A model generated the notes under the pieces. That model made no database searches. It worked only from the letters and a program-made list of their open reading frames with translations, and was not told the DNA's origin. The translations under genes were made by a program, and so were the position numbers. From Ligustrum vulgare (taxonomy: Eukaryota > Streptophyta > Magnoliopsida > Lamiales > Oleaceae): a stretch of DNA of 64,000 bases. Shown here piece by piece: positions 12,898-22,923 of the stretch. Each line of letters begins with the position of its first letter. Position 1 is the stretch's first letter. The DNA lies in assembly GCA_963555705.1 (NCBI GenBank), contig OY743180.1:31218129-31282128 (forward strand). Reading direction: 5' to 3'.

Positions 12898-13922
12898 ATT
12901 AATAAAAACTCATCTTTAAAAGAAAGGTTTTGGATTTGAGAAACATTGTTCACAAATTCACTCAAGGTAAGAAAAACTTTGAGTTAATGCTTGGTAAACA
13001 AAAATGTGTTTTTGATAAAGGAGGAATTGGATAGAAACCATTTCTAAAGCAAAAATCTCTCAAAAATATTTTTTGTTAATGCTTCTACCTATTCTTCCTC
13101 TTATCAAAATGTTACATGTAATTTTTGTACTAAAAATGGACATGTCTTTTAATTGTTTCGTGAAAAAGAAACTACATTTTAAAAGAATGCATAAGTGGAT
13201 TCAAGAGTCCACTAGCACGAACTATCAAGGACCCAAAGTTATGTGGGTACCATAAGTCAAAAATTAAATCATGGCTTCTTGGTATCAAAAAAGTTAAAGA
13301 GCAATTGATTCTTTGATAATGGTTGCTCAAAACACATGACCGGAGACAAAACTTTATTGTCAAACTTCAAAAGGAAGGAAGGATGTCATGTTACTTTTGG
13401 AGATAATGCCAAAGGAAAAATCATTGGCATTGGAAATATTGGAATTCATCTCCTTCTACTGAAAATGTTTTATTAGTAGATAATAGAAAACATAATTCGT
13501 TACGTATTAATGAATTATGTGATAAAGGTTATCATATAAAATTTGATTATTCAAAATTCCTTATCAAGGATGCTACATCAAAAGAGATATTGTTCTTAGA
13601 AAGTCAAAGTAAAGATGTTTATGTCTTTAACAATGAATTTGAAGAAGAATTAGAATTTTTATCAAGTTTTAAAGATGATATACTTGGTTATGTCATAGAA
13701 TATTAGGCCATGTTGGTATGGACCTACTTTCAAAAATCTCAAAAAATTGCTTTGTTAAAGGTCTACCAAATTTGAAATTTGAAAATGACAAAATTTTGTG
13801 ATGTTTGTCAATTTGGAAAACAAAAAGTTCTTTCAAAACTAATCTATTTTCTTCAACCAAAAAACCTTTATAACTTCTTCACATGGATCTATTTGAACCT
13901 ACTAAAAGTTCATGTTTAAGTG
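12898..13922 (+). pseudogene. Copia protease and GAG-pre-integrase remnant
   Basis: Past the solo LTR the copia coding sequence continues with a lysine-rich stretch and a CysHis-like region near 13110-13190. The protease active-site region follows at about 13310-13350, read as FDNGCSKHMTGD. The catalytic aspartate (codon 13315-13317) is kept, but the usual following serine is asparagine. VLLVDNRKHNSLRINELCDKGY and the GAG-pre-integrase block (LGHVGMDLLSK, CDVCQFGKQK) follow at about 13460-13830, with at least one stop and several frame changes. The solo LTR at 13928 interrupts the start of the integrase core. Confidence 0.75.
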
Positions 13923-13927
13923 GTAAG

Positions 13928-15545
13928 TGATCGCTCCGCAAGTGCACGGGTCGTGCAAGTAATAAAGTGGACGTGAGTCCAAGTATCGATCTCACAGGGA
14001 TTGTGCAAATTGTATTTTAGATTATGATTCCTTAACCGGGACAAGAAAAGCTTTGAATATGGGAATTTTGATTTTGAAAAACAAATTAAAAATTAAACTA
14101 AAGAAACAATAAAATTTAAATTTAAAACTTATAAAAACAAATCCGTTAGAATTATGAATCCATTTTAATCAAATCATCCATATTTTGACCAAATTATTTA
14201 AATACAATTCATGGAGTTTTGAATATTTGTGTTCCTAAATTTATTTAAGTCCCCTTTCGAGTGATGCATAAAAACCTTTTCCTAAATGCAAATTGACTAT
14301 ATTTCTATGAAAATTAAACAATTAGAAAAGCATTAAAGGATCAATGAACACTCTCAAGGATAACACAACGCATAGGGGTATATTTCTATTCCCTATCGGA
14401 TTTGTTGGCAATTAAATAACATCTAATGAATTTCTACTCTTTCGAACATAGAAAAACATAAAGAAAATTAAGCAGAAGTTGGCCAAACAATTGCATAATA
14501 ATAAAAGCATTATTTAATTGCATCAAACCCATAAACTGTGTAAATCAAATAATAAGTCAAAACATGAAATCAATAATTAAAACTTCATCACAATCCTAAC
14601 ACAAGAAATCTAGCCTAATATCATGAAAAAATAAAATTCACAAGAATAATGGATAGATGTCACCATATTCATCTCCTTGATCATTGTCCTTCAATCTTGA
14701 ATTTGGCCTTCAACGGATCCCCCAGCAATTCGACAGCGTTTTGGCATGAAATATCACAGTTCGAAACCCTCAAAAATGTGCCTAAGGTCTGGTATTTATA
14801 GATTAGGTCGAAGTATAGGTTACTTGGAAGAGAAGAATGCTGAAAATCACGTCCAAATTGAATTCCAAAAGAGTTCCAACCGAACAAGGAAAGTTACCTT
14901 CGCGGAAGATCTTTTTGTCATTACACAGCATTTCGTATTTTGATCATATATTTCTATTCCCTTATCCGCTTGAGATGATTCAAAGTCTGTTAGAAAGATA
15001 ACTTAAAGGGATACAATTCTTCATGAAATATAATTTTCCCAATTCGAAAGTTTAGTGCCCCGAAATTAGGTTTCAAAGTCTGACTAAAAATCTGCCCAAA
15101 AATCTTGTATGATTGGAATGAATTTATAGTAATATTCTTATCATATTCATTCCTTTTTGACTTCTAATTGCATCCAATTGACTCCTAAAAATCTTCAAGT
15201 ATCGTATCATGGTCCTAATCAATAATTGAGTATTTGCAATTTGGTCATTCTTCTTTTGATTTGTATGCTTTTGTCCTTGAACTTCTAATTTCTTCCAATT
15301 TGATTCTTTCTTTAACTTTTCTTCCAATTGACCCTTTGATTTACTTCATCAACTCTTGATTTTCACACTTGAGCTCTTTTATCATCCAAATGGCTTGTTT
15401 TTTATTTATTTCCTTTGTTTTCTAAACTTTGCGATTTTTCCTAAAATATAAACAAATAGCAACAAAATAAATAGCAAATATTCTTAAACAAATAATCAAA
15501 ATCATACTTTTGGAATAGAAATAAGTGTATAAAATACACTTATCA
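13928..15545 (-). mobile_element. Solo Tat-like LTR (TSD GTAAG)
   Basis: On the minus strand the LTR starts TGATAAGTGTATTTTATACA (ending at 15545) and finishes GGAGCGATCA (13928). GTAAG is present at 13923-13927 and 15546-15550. Length is 1,618 bp. The terminal block containing GCAAGTGCACGGGTCGTGCA and a phrase ending CACAGGGATTG resembles a common plant Tat/Athila LTR end. There is no internal domain, so it is a solo LTR. No gene is seen. Confidence 0.9.
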
Positions 15546-15550
15546 GTAAG

Positions 15551-16197
15551 CACTGTACTTTTGTCATTGTTGATGATTTCACAAAATTTACTTTTTGTTT
15601 TTGAACTTGAGAAATGAAGTTTTAAATGTATTCAAACATTTTTGCAAGAAGGTTAAAAATGAAAAATGATACCCTATTACAACTATTAGAAGTGATCATG
15701 GTGGAGAAATTGATAATATTACTTTTGATGCTTTTTTTAAAATAAATGGATATAAAATTTTTTTGGCTCTTAGAACTGCTCAACAAAATAGTGTAGTAGA
15801 AAGAAAGAATCGCAAATTGCAAGAAATGGCTCGGATCATGTTAAATGAAAATAATTAACCTAAATATTTTTGGGCCGAAGCCATTAACACCACTTGCTAA
15901 ATTATGAATAGAATTTTAACGAGTCGAAAGAAAACCAAAACTCCATATGAGATTTGGAAAAATAGAGATCGCAATATCGGATATTTTAAAGTACTTGGCT
16001 GCAAATGTTTTGTTCTAAATAAGAAAGAAAATTTAGGAAAATTTGATTCAAAATCTGATGTTGGAATCTTTCTTGGATATTCAACTACTACCAAAGCTTA
16101 TATAGCCTTCAACAAAAGAAAGCTAGTAGTAGAAGAATCTATGCAAGTTACATTTTATGAAGCTAATTCTCTTGATCAAGAGAAAGGTATTGATATA
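15551..16197 (+). pseudogene. Copia integrase core remnant
   Basis: This is the catalytic core of a copia integrase. The first aspartate lies in FVIVDDFTKF (about 15572). The second lies in RSDHGGE (codon 15694-15696). The glutamate lies in SVVERKN (codon 15799-15801), exactly 35 codons after the second aspartate. The first aspartate is in a different frame from the other two, so there is a frameshift between them. In-frame stops are near 15856 and 15898, after which an open stretch (15904-16197) carries the typical tail YFKVLGCKCFVLNKKENLGK and a SDVGIFLGYS motif. The 5.4-kb element at 16203 then interrupts the frame; the copia sequence resumes at 21626 in phase once the insertion and one TSD are discounted. 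Confidence 0.85.
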
Positions 16198-16202
16198 GGT
16201 TT

Positions 16203-16971
16203 TGATGCGAACCCCTTCGGTGCGTTGACCGAAAATTTCCATAACAATTTAATACAAAACCCAAGAAAGTTAAAGTGGTAAATAAATGGATAAACATCTT
16301 AACCCAAGTTTAATTCTAATCCAAAATTCAAGGATTAACAAACCCTAGCCCAATGGAAAGAAATAAACAAATTCCAAGGTGGCGAAAATTAACAACAAAC
16401 ACAAGAATAATAATACCCTAGATTTAGTTGAAGAAATTTCAAAGATAATACAAGAACAAAGGAGGTTAACCTTACCTCAAGGAGTCTCTCTTAAGACCAA
16501 GCTTCAATGAACAACCAAGTTATTCTTTACAAATGAAGAGAAATGTGAATATAATGTACAAAATGGGAAAAATGTGCAATTTTGGTATTTACAAGAAAAA
16601 CCCCGTTTTTGTGGAAATTGCAAGAAAACCCCGTTTTTTTTTTTTTGAAAAATGAGGTGTTTCGGTCGACCAACTGGTCGACCAAAATTATTTCGGTCGA
16701 TCACCGGGTCGACCGAAAGGGGACTTTCGGTCGACCGCCACTCAGCCGAAAGCGACTGAAACTGGGTCAAAAATTCCTCTGCAGAGTTTCGGTCGATCGG
16801 AATTGGCTGATTCCAATTTCTTCTTCCTTTTGGCTCCAACTTGATTCTCGACTTGCTTTTCTTGATTTATTCACATTGTTTAGCATCGAATCTTGAACCT
16901 CTTCAACTTCGGATCTCGTCATGGGTCCCACGGGCACGTACATCGAGGTTTGACTTTCCCGATTCTCATCA
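16203..16971 (-). repeat. 3' LTR of the non-autonomous gypsy element
   Basis: Plus-strand ends are TGATGCGAACC and ATTCTCATCA; length is 769 bp. It matches the LTR at 20876-21620, with differences mainly in the cluster of CGGTCGACCG-type palindromes at about 16663-16801 and in a poly-T run near 16626. The last 205 codable bases of the element's integrase-derived frame lie inside this LTR. Confidence 0.93.
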
Positions 16972-18038
16972 TCCCCTCCCTCTTGAAAAGGATTCGACCT
17001 CGAATCTTGCTTGAATGCACTGTCGTGAAACTCCTTGAACTTTGATCTTGCAACATTATGGATCACAGGTTCATGCGTTGAAGTTGGACCTTCGCGATTC
17101 TCATCATCTCCTCCATCTCGAAAGAGATTCGACCAAGAATCGGCACTTACAATAAAAATAGAAAATTCAGACACAATAAATGTAACTGAAATTTCATACT
17201 CACCATGCAAAATCAATTTGTAGGCGTTGCCAAAAGCTTTAGATGTGCCAACACCGCAGAGCAGCAATTTGGATTTTATTAAATCGGGAACCCGTTCCTT
17301 CCTCCAAATGAACGACATCCAACCACCCGGGTCAAATACAAAGCGCATTCGATCTTGGTTCGGATTGGAAGTACATTTTTCAATAAGCGCCCTAAATTGA
17401 CGCTCACCCTGCTCTATTAGGGGCTCAACCAAATTTGTCTTTTCATGCCCACCTAAACTAGCATCTCCATAAATAAACAAGTGCATCAATCTCAAAAGAG
17501 TTAGTAGGCTAGGGCCAAAAACAACATTAAGTGGAGAAAATTCGCTACTAGAATAAACACTTTTATTGCAAGCAAATTTGACAACCAAAGATTGAGCACC
17601 ATTTTTATGCAAATGCACCGCTCCTCCAAAGAAAAGATTCATCATGTTGATAGCAATGTGGGTTTCATGACATGCAGTAAAATGTGAAAGTTTAATACCC
17701 CTACCAACATCCACAAAATTAGCATCATTTCTTTTCTTTAGTCTAAGTAAACCCAACACAAACTCCATAGAATGATTAATCCAAGGTTTATTGGGAACGT
17801 GCAAATGTGTGTATAAAACTTGAGGTAAAAACTTAGATTTAGCCATTTTGAACGTTCGGTCTTTACCACAAGTGCAAACATGTTTATCACCAATTTTCCA
17901 ATGAAGCCAATAAAAGTGATCACAAAATATTTCCATGGCCCCCTTGGTTTCAAAGTGCCCAATCAAACAACCAACATGTGTCTCACTCGTTAGAAATTCG
18001 CGCATGGCACATTTAAAAAAAACAATCCAACTTTCCAA
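16767..18038 (-). CDS. Integrase-derived open frame (423 aa), catalytically dead, ending inside the 3' LTR
   Basis: The frame aligns by eye with gypsy integrases of the type ending in ...VSDLSPF and GPMTRxR. Seen in order are a decayed zinc finger (HVGCLIGHFETKGAMEIF, CTCGKDRTFKMAKSK), the start of the core (LPQVLYTHLHVPNKPW, MEFVLGL), and a jump to the C-terminal part (FSPLNVVFG, FDPGGWMSFIWRKERVP, GPF-like region, HGEYEISVTFIVSEFS). The first catalytic aspartate is glutamate (MEF). The segment that should hold the second aspartate and the glutamate is missing. The acidic phrase GGDDENRE occurs twice, at about residues 310 and 355; the second copy is encoded across the polypurine tract and LTR boundary. 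The frame stays open for 423 codons despite these losses. The start is not certain, since the frame may be a continuation of upstream coding. Whether it is translated is unknown. Confidence 0.7.
   Translation of the reverse strand: MESWIVFFKCAMREFLTSETHVGCLIGHFETKGAMEIFCDHFYWLHWKIGDKHVCTCGKDRTFKMAKSKFLPQVLYTHLHVPNKPWINHSMEFVLGLLRLKKRNDANFVDVGRGIKLSHFTACHETHIAINMMNLFFGGAVHLHKNGAQSLVVKFACNKSVYSSSEFSPLNVVFGPSLLTLLRLMHLFIYGDASLGGHEKTNLVEPLIEQGERQFRALIEKCTSNPNQDRMRFVFDPGGWMSFIWRKERVPDLIKSKLLLCGVGTSKAFGNAYKLILHGEYEISVTFIVSEFSIFIVSADSWSNLFRDGGDDENREGPTSTHEPVIHNVARSKFKEFHDSAFKQDSRSNPFQEGGDDENRESQTSMYVPVGPMTRSEVEEVQDSMLNNVNKSRKASRESSWSQKEEEIGISQFRSTETLQRNF
16972..16983 (-). other. Polypurine tract of the non-autonomous element
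   Basis: On the minus strand it reads AGAGGGAGGGGA, directly before the LTR start TGATGAGAATC. It lies inside the 423-codon frame and encodes part of the phrase EGGDDENR. Confidence 0.8.
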
Positions 18039-18519
18039 AACAAATAGTTATCATGCCCATAAATTCATCAAAATATTGTTCACAGCATGATTCATAAATG
18101 TTTAACAAATTCGGATATTTAACATGCATGCTCTTACTATGTTCAAGACGGAATGAGGGAGCATTTAGAAATGTTAGAGGCGAAGTCCTTTTATCATCAA
18201 GACACCCCAATATATATTTCCCATGGACTCCCCTAACTAGCAATTCCTTTAGAGAGCCAATATGCAAGTTAAGCATATTTTCACAAGATAAGGATTCAAC
18301 ATGCCCATGAAATGTACTATATGCAACATTTTCACCAAAGGATTTGGTACTTATGCAATTTGGTACATGCAAAAAGTTGCATTTACAAATTAAGCACTCA
18401 TCATGACAATGAATCTTACCACATGTTACATTTTCACAAGTCAACAACACACTTGTCAAATCTACATCAAAATCATACAACCCTCTAATATATTCAAGAC
18501 ACAATAACCTTGCATCCAA
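18013..18519 (-). CDS. Open frame of 168 aa with RNase H-integrase junction similarity
   Basis: The phrases FLHVPNCIS and KELLVRGVHGKYILG resemble the linker in front of gypsy integrase zinc fingers, where a cysteine-containing 'lcVPNCS' block is followed by 'ELLVREaHGGGLmGHF'. Several cysteine/histidine residues (residues ~29-60) have no obvious pattern. It overlaps the 423-codon frame by 26 bases in another frame, so a frameshift separates two parts of one ancestral integrase region. The rest of the protein is not recognised, and function as a separate protein is doubtful. Confidence 0.45.
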   Translation of the reverse strand: MDARLLCLEYIRGLYDFDVDLTSVLLTCENVTCGKIHCHDECLICKCNFLHVPNCISTKSFGENVAYSTFHGHVESLSCENMLNLHIGSLKELLVRGVHGKYILGCLDDKRTSPLTFLNAPSFRLEHSKSMHVKYPNLLNIYESCCEQYFDEFMGMITICFGKLDCFF

Positions 18520-18557
18520 AGAAATGTTAGGAGCATACCTCCTAGATGTTGCATTGG

Positions 18558-18836
18558 TTATCCCATTTCTTTACCTCGGTTGTACTCGTTGTTGTAGGAA
18601 AATGTTTCCATGAATTTCTTCCATAAGGCATGCTTTTGGAGTTCTTTGTTGCCTTGATAAGTTGGCCTCACAATTTCCTGCAACAAAGACATGACAAAAC
18701 TAGGGAGGGCATTGTTAGAATATTTAAGAGTAAAGAACATTTCGGGGTGATCTTTTCTCTCAATTTTCTTGGTGGCACTCATCACTTCCTCACCTTTTTC
18801 TGAGGTAGAATCCTCAACCCTCGGTTCTTCTCTCAC
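18558..18836 (-). CDS. Linker frame after protease, RT deleted (92 aa)
   Basis: This is in the same frame as the protease-like frame upstream, from which only a stop codon and a few bases separate it. The phrase LPSFVMSLLQEIV matches the position just before reverse transcriptase in this gypsy lineage ('lps...sLLQEfeDVFP'). It should lead into RT but instead runs into unrelated residues and stops. This is the visible scar of the deletion that removed RT and RNase H. Confidence 0.5.
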   Translation of the reverse strand: MREEPRVEDSTSEKGEEVMSATKKIERKDHPEMFFTLKYSNNALPSFVMSLLQEIVRPTYQGNKELQKHALWKKFMETFSYNNEYNRGKEMG

Positions 18837-18845
18837 CTCTCCTTT

Positions 18846-19553
18846 TTATGGAGTCGTGGCTCCAACCCTCATTGCCTCTCCTTTTTCTAAGGACGTGGCC
18901 TCAACTCTCATGCTCTCATTTTTGTTTTCTTTCTTCTTCTTCTCTTCTTCTTCATTTTCTTTTTCTTTCTTTTTCTCATTTTCTTCCTCAAATTCCTTCT
19001 TGAGCTTTATTCGGTCTTTGCATACTTCTTCCGCGCTCAAAGATAGGATCACAACCTTTTTTCCATCCATTTGGAAGCTACATCGGTTCTTCCTCTTGTC
19101 ATGTGTCACACCCCTATCACTTTGCCAAGGTCTCCCCAAAATTATGTGAGTAGTGTACATGGGAACTACATCACATAACAATTGGTCACAATAGGATCCA
19201 ATGTTGAAGGCAAGAAGAACTTGTTCACTCACTCTCACTCCCCCATCGTCACCCAACCTTTGCAATACATAGGGATTAGGATGCTTCATAACCGGTAACC
19301 CCAATTTCTCCACCCTACTAGCACTCACCAAATTCATGTCACTCTCCCCATCTATAATGAGACTACATGCCCTATCCCCTACAAGGCATCTAGTGTAGAA
19401 AGTATTTCCTCCATGCTTCTCTCTCTCATTATCATGGGCCAAAAATTTTGGTAGTCTAGCATTCATCTCCTTCACTACTTCTCTACTTCCACTACCGTCC
19501 CTCCTATGGAATGATGAAGTCTTCATTTGCTCAATATCAACCTTCTCATCCAT
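18846..19553 (-). CDS. Gypsy protease-like frame with altered active site (235 aa)
   Basis: The frame carries the retroviral-type aspartic protease region of a gypsy polyprotein: YTRCLVGDRACSLIIDGESD, then VEKLGLPVMKHPNPYVLQ, a region ending in VVPMYTTHIILGRPWQ, and DGKKVVILSLSAEEV. The active-site triplet that should read D-S/T-G is D-G-E here (residues ~69-71), so proteolysis is not expected. From about residue 180 it becomes a lysine/glutamate-rich stretch that could form a coiled coil. The upstream gag-like frame is in phase and separated by a single TGA at 19575-19577. A TAA at 18846 ends it. The start shown is the first methionine after the TGA; ancestral translation would have been continuous. 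Confidence 0.7.
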   Translation of the reverse strand: MDEKVDIEQMKTSSFHRRDGSGSREVVKEMNARLPKFLAHDNEREKHGGNTFYTRCLVGDRACSLIIDGESDMNLVSASRVEKLGLPVMKHPNPYVLQRLGDDGGVRVSEQVLLAFNIGSYCDQLLCDVVPMYTTHIILGRPWQSDRGVTHDKRKNRCSFQMDGKKVVILSLSAEEVCKDRIKLKKEFEEENEKKKEKENEEEEKKKKENKNESMRVEATSLEKGEAMRVGATTP

Positions 19554-19574
19554 CCCATCTCCACTCCTATCTAC

Positions 19575-20033
19575 TCATTCTCTTCGTCTTCTACCCATTC
19601 TATGGAGTAATGAATTTTGCATTCTCGCACTATCAATATTTTCATCAACTCCATTTCTCCTACCTTCTAACCCATCTCTTCTTTTCCTATTCAAACTCCC
19701 ATTTTGTTCACCATCCCCATTATTTCTCAAAACATCTCCACATTCACCCCTAACTTCTTTTCTACTTCCATCCCTATACACAATGTTCCCACATTTATCC
19801 CTCAACCTTCTCCTACCATCCCATTTTTCTTCACCACTACTAGTTGATGTACTCTCCCCTCTTGTTCCTAAATTTTCCAACTCACCCCCACTTTTATCCA
19901 TTTGTCTAGCCATGGTGGTTGAAATATTTTGTAACAAGTACTTCAAATCTTGAATTTGAGCATTGGAATTTGACATGGTGTGCAAGTGTGAAAGTGTTCT
20001 CACAAGAATAATTTTCACTCGTGTTTCACTCAA
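19575..20033 (-). CDS. Short gag-like frame (152 aa)
   Basis: A hydrophilic, arginine-rich and acidic frame in phase with the protease-like frame. Its position between leader and protease is where gag should be, but it is much shorter than a gypsy gag (usually several hundred residues), and no zinc knuckle or gag core is recognisable. It may be the C-terminal spacer of an internally deleted gag. I assign it by position only. Confidence 0.4.
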   Translation of the reverse strand: MSETRVKIILVRTLSHLHTMSNSNAQIQDLKYLLQNISTTMARQMDKSGGELENLGTRGESTSTSSGEEKWDGRRRLRDKCGNIVYRDGSRKEVRGECGDVLRNNGDGEQNGSLNRKRRDGLEGRRNGVDENIDSARMQNSLLHRMGRRRRE

Positions 20034-20861
20034 TTTAGGCTTTTACCCTCTAATGAGCTCACCACTCTTGCCTTTTTTCACTCAAAATCTCCTTTCTCAA
20101 GTTCTCCAAGGAAGGTAATCAACTAAACCACAAAGTATAATTCTTGTAGAGTTAAAGAAATCACCAACAAGGAAGAAGGACTTTAGAACAAGTAGACACA
20201 AATAGCAAGTAGAATTTATGTGCTTGCTATACTCAAAAGGAACAATATTTATGTGGGATAAGATGCTAGGATCACAATTTCAACAATGGGATTGAATAAC
20301 CACAAGTATTAGACAAGGCATATATGTAGAGCAAATAAGCACAAGAGTGTAAATTTCAATGAAGCAATTTAGCAAACACTTTGTACTCAATATTGAAGTG
20401 GCCTTGAATGTGTATTATGTGGATATATGAATAAATCCCCAACAACCAAATGTGGTAAGGAATGAATGATCAACAATTTCCCAATGTATGGAGCAAGTGA
20501 TATATGGAATAAAATGTTGATAACACAATCTCAATTATGAGAATTGGATAGCCCCAAGTAATTAGCAATATATGGGTATCGAACAATAAAGCACTAAGGG
20601 AGTATTTTTCTTTGGGACAATTTATCAAACACTTTGAATACACAATTTGGAAAGTGTAGATTTTGTAGTGAATGAATATGGAATTCCCCCAACAAACTCA
20701 CAATCAATATACCCAATACATAGAATCAACAATACACATGGGCATATAAATTTTCCCCAATTTTTTTTCAATTTTCGTTTTTTTTTTTTTTTTGCAATTT
20801 TTTTCACAATGACAAGAACAACAACAAGAAAGTAAAGATATGTTTACCAAATTAGAGCCAA
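20034..20861 (-). other. 5' leader of the non-autonomous element
   Basis: About 0.8 kb of AT-rich sequence between primer-binding site and gag-like frame, with a poly-T/poly-A run at about 20760-20795. No convincing gene is seen. A long leader in this place would hold packaging signals in an element mobilised in trans, which is inference only. Confidence 0.5.
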
Positions 20862-20873
20862 GCTCTGATACCA
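20862..20873 (-). other. Primer-binding site, initiator tRNA-Met
   Basis: On the minus strand this is a perfect TGGTATCAGAGC, two bases downstream of the 5' LTR end at 20876. Confidence 0.93.
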
Positions 20874-20875
20874 AA

Positions 20876-21620
20876 TGATGCGAACCCCTTCGGTGCGTTG
20901 ACCGAAAATTTCCACAACAATTTAATACAAAACCCAAGAAAGCTAAAGTGGTAAATAAATGGATAAACACCTTAACCCAAGTTTAATTCTAACCCAAAAT
21001 TCAAGGATTAACAAACCTTAGCCCAATGGAAAGAAATAAACAAATTCCAAGGTGGCGGAAATCAACAACAAACACAAGAATAATAATACCCTAGATTTAG
21101 TTGAAGAAATTCCAAAGATAATACAAGAACAAAGGAGGTTAACCTTACCTCAAGGAGTCTCTCTTAAGACCAAGCTTCAATGAACAACCAAGTTATTCTT
21201 TACAAATGAAGAGAAATGTGAATATAATGTACAAAATGAGAAAAATGTGCAATTTTGGTATTTACAAGAAAAACCCCGTTTTTGTGGAAATTGCAAGAAA
21301 ACCCCGTTTTTTTGAAAAATGAGGTGTTTATTTCGGTCGATCACCGGGTCGACCGAAAGGCGACCGCCACTCAGTCGAAAGTGACTGAAGCTGGGTCAAA
21401 AATTCCTCTGCAGAGTTTCGGTCGACCGGAATGATTTTCGGTCGACCGAAATTGGCTGATTCCAATTTCTTCTTCTTTTTGGCTCCAACTTGATTCTCGA
21501 CTTGCTTTTCTTGATTTATTCACATTGTTTAGCCTCGAATCTTGAACCTCTTCAACTTCGGATCTCGTCATGGGTCCCACGGGCACGTACATCGAGGTTT
21601 GACTTTCCCGATTCTCATCA
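20876..21620 (-). repeat. 5' LTR of the non-autonomous gypsy element
   Basis: Length is 745 bp, with the same ends as the LTR at 16203-16971. It lacks part of the palindrome cluster found there (around 16665-16695) but has an extra block near 21428-21455. The minus-strand frame 21371-21592 encodes the same C-terminal peptide as the 3' LTR and is a duplicate, not a gene. Confidence 0.93.
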
Positions 21621-21625
21621 GGTTT

Positions 21626-21989
21626 GGAAATTTATTTTGAACAAATGAATATTCAAGATCAAAACAAGGAAGTTCCTAAAGATATTGAAGGTAAAGACAT
21701 CGAAGAACAAATTGCAACAGAAGAAGAAGGAGATCCTTCCAAAATTCGAAGTGATCCAACACTTCTCATTGAATGGAGGTTTGTTCCCTCTCATCCGAAA
21801 GAGCAAATAATTGGTGATCCTTCCAAAGGTTTAAGTACTAGAAACTCTATCAAAGGTTTTCTAAATAATCCCGCCTTCATTTCTCAAATTGAACCAAAGA
21901 ATTTTAAAGAAGTCGAGTTTGATAAGGTTTGGATTCTAGCAATGCAAGAAGAGCTAAATTAATTTAAAAGAAATCATGTTTGGGATTTA
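21626..21989 (+). pseudogene. Copia integrase-RT linker remnant
   Basis: The copia frame resumes after the 5.4-kb insertion. The acidic linker (GKDIEEQIATEEEGD) leads to the conserved pre-RT block: RNSIKGFLNNPAFISQIEP, then a stretch ending in WILAMQEELN, a stop at 21960, and FKRNHVWDLV. It is interrupted at 21995 by the next insertion. Confidence 0.8.
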
Positions 21990-21994
21990 GTCTT

Positions 21995-22615
21995 TGATGA
22001 GTACCAGAACGAACAAGCAAGTAAAGATTCGTTGCATGTTCCAATTTTATCAATCACGAGGCTAAGAGCAGAGAAGATCAAACAAGTTATGCAAGGATTT
22101 ATACAAGCGTGGGTGGATGAGTGCTTGGGGTTCCAATTGAGGGCTTCCACCTGATCGCCTATGGTTACCCTACACGATCGCATGGGTGTCTAGAGTAGGG
22201 TTACGCAAATTTTTATTTCCTTTTTATTATGGACGATTGTTATTTCATTTAGGCCCATTGTGTGTGGCACCCAAAGACTAATTTCAAGGCAAACAAACAT
22301 ATACATTGTTTTTCCATTCATTTTTGGATCTAACTTGAATATTATTGAGAAATTACTTTGAATTAGGTGAGTTATTCCCTTATTCTAATTGTTCTTCATT
22401 GTACCCCCTTGAACTTATCAAAGATTTGACGTGTTCACCCCTTTGTGGTTCTTTTCTCTGCATCTCAATGGGTCTTGGGTTTGATACACCCTTGGTTCTT
22501 GAGTTGTGAGTTTGGGGTCACATTGTTATCATCTATAATCTGGATTTGGAACTATCCAAGTGTTATACAACAGTTTCCACGAGTCTACAGGATTCTCCCA
22601 TCAAGAATCACATCA
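21995..22615 (+). repeat. 5' LTR of the deleted family X element
   Basis: 621 bp ending AAGAATCACATCA, followed by two bases and the primer-binding site. The phrases AACTTATCAAAGATT and TTTGTGG near 22410-22450 are shared with the family X LTRs at 26783 and 29022. Confidence 0.75.
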
Positions 22616-22617
22616 TC

Positions 22618-22629
22618 TGGAATCAGAGC
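22618..22629 (+). other. Primer-binding site, initiator tRNA-Met (one mismatch)
   Basis: TGGAATCAGAGC differs from the consensus TGGTATCAGAGC at one position and lies two bases after the LTR. Confidence 0.8.
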
Positions 22630-22899
22630 TAGACTTTGAATTCAGGTTTTTCTTTGTTTCTATCCCAGTTTGATTCCATATATCTATCATAGAGTCCACA
22701 TAGAATCATTCATATCTTAATTTTTTTTTTTGTTGAGTCTTTGTTTCTTATTTTTCACGTTCTTCATGTTTCTTAAGTTTTTGATTAATAAACATATACA
22801 AAAAATCCCAAATTTGTTTTTCTGTTCGTCTTTCATCCAAATTAGGTCTCGTTTGTTTTCACGTATTCGTAGATGAATTTCCAGATTTATAAAAAAAAA

Positions 22900-22923
22900 T
22901 TATTGGTACAAAATGAGTTTTTC
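22900..22923 (+). repeat. 24-bp copy of copia RT sequence at a deletion junction
   Basis: These 24 bases are identical to 23083-23106, which is copia reverse-transcriptase sequence lying just outside the insertion. They sit exactly at the join between leader and truncated 3' LTR of the deleted element. Confidence 0.8.

Larger units (their letters stand above)
16203..21620 (-). mobile_element. Non-autonomous Ty3-gypsy element with two LTRs (TSD GGTTT)
   Basis: A complete 5,418-bp LTR element inserted in the copia integrase region, flanked by GGTTT at 16198-16202 and 21621-21625. Parts in minus-strand order are 5' LTR, initiator-Met primer-binding site, ~0.8-kb leader, gag-like frame, protease-like frame, acidic linker, two frames with integrase-derived sequence, polypurine tract and 3' LTR. 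Reverse transcriptase and RNase H are absent, and the protease and integrase active sites are altered or missing. It must have depended on enzymes from another element. The flanking structure is complete and the LTRs are alike except for a few indels, so it is among the younger insertions here. Confidence 0.92.

Noticed and set aside
20862..20873. tRNA-Met gene fragments at the TGGTATCAGAGC sites
   Set aside because: Only the 12-18 bases complementary to the tRNA 3' end are present, each two bases from an LTR end. They are primer-binding sites.
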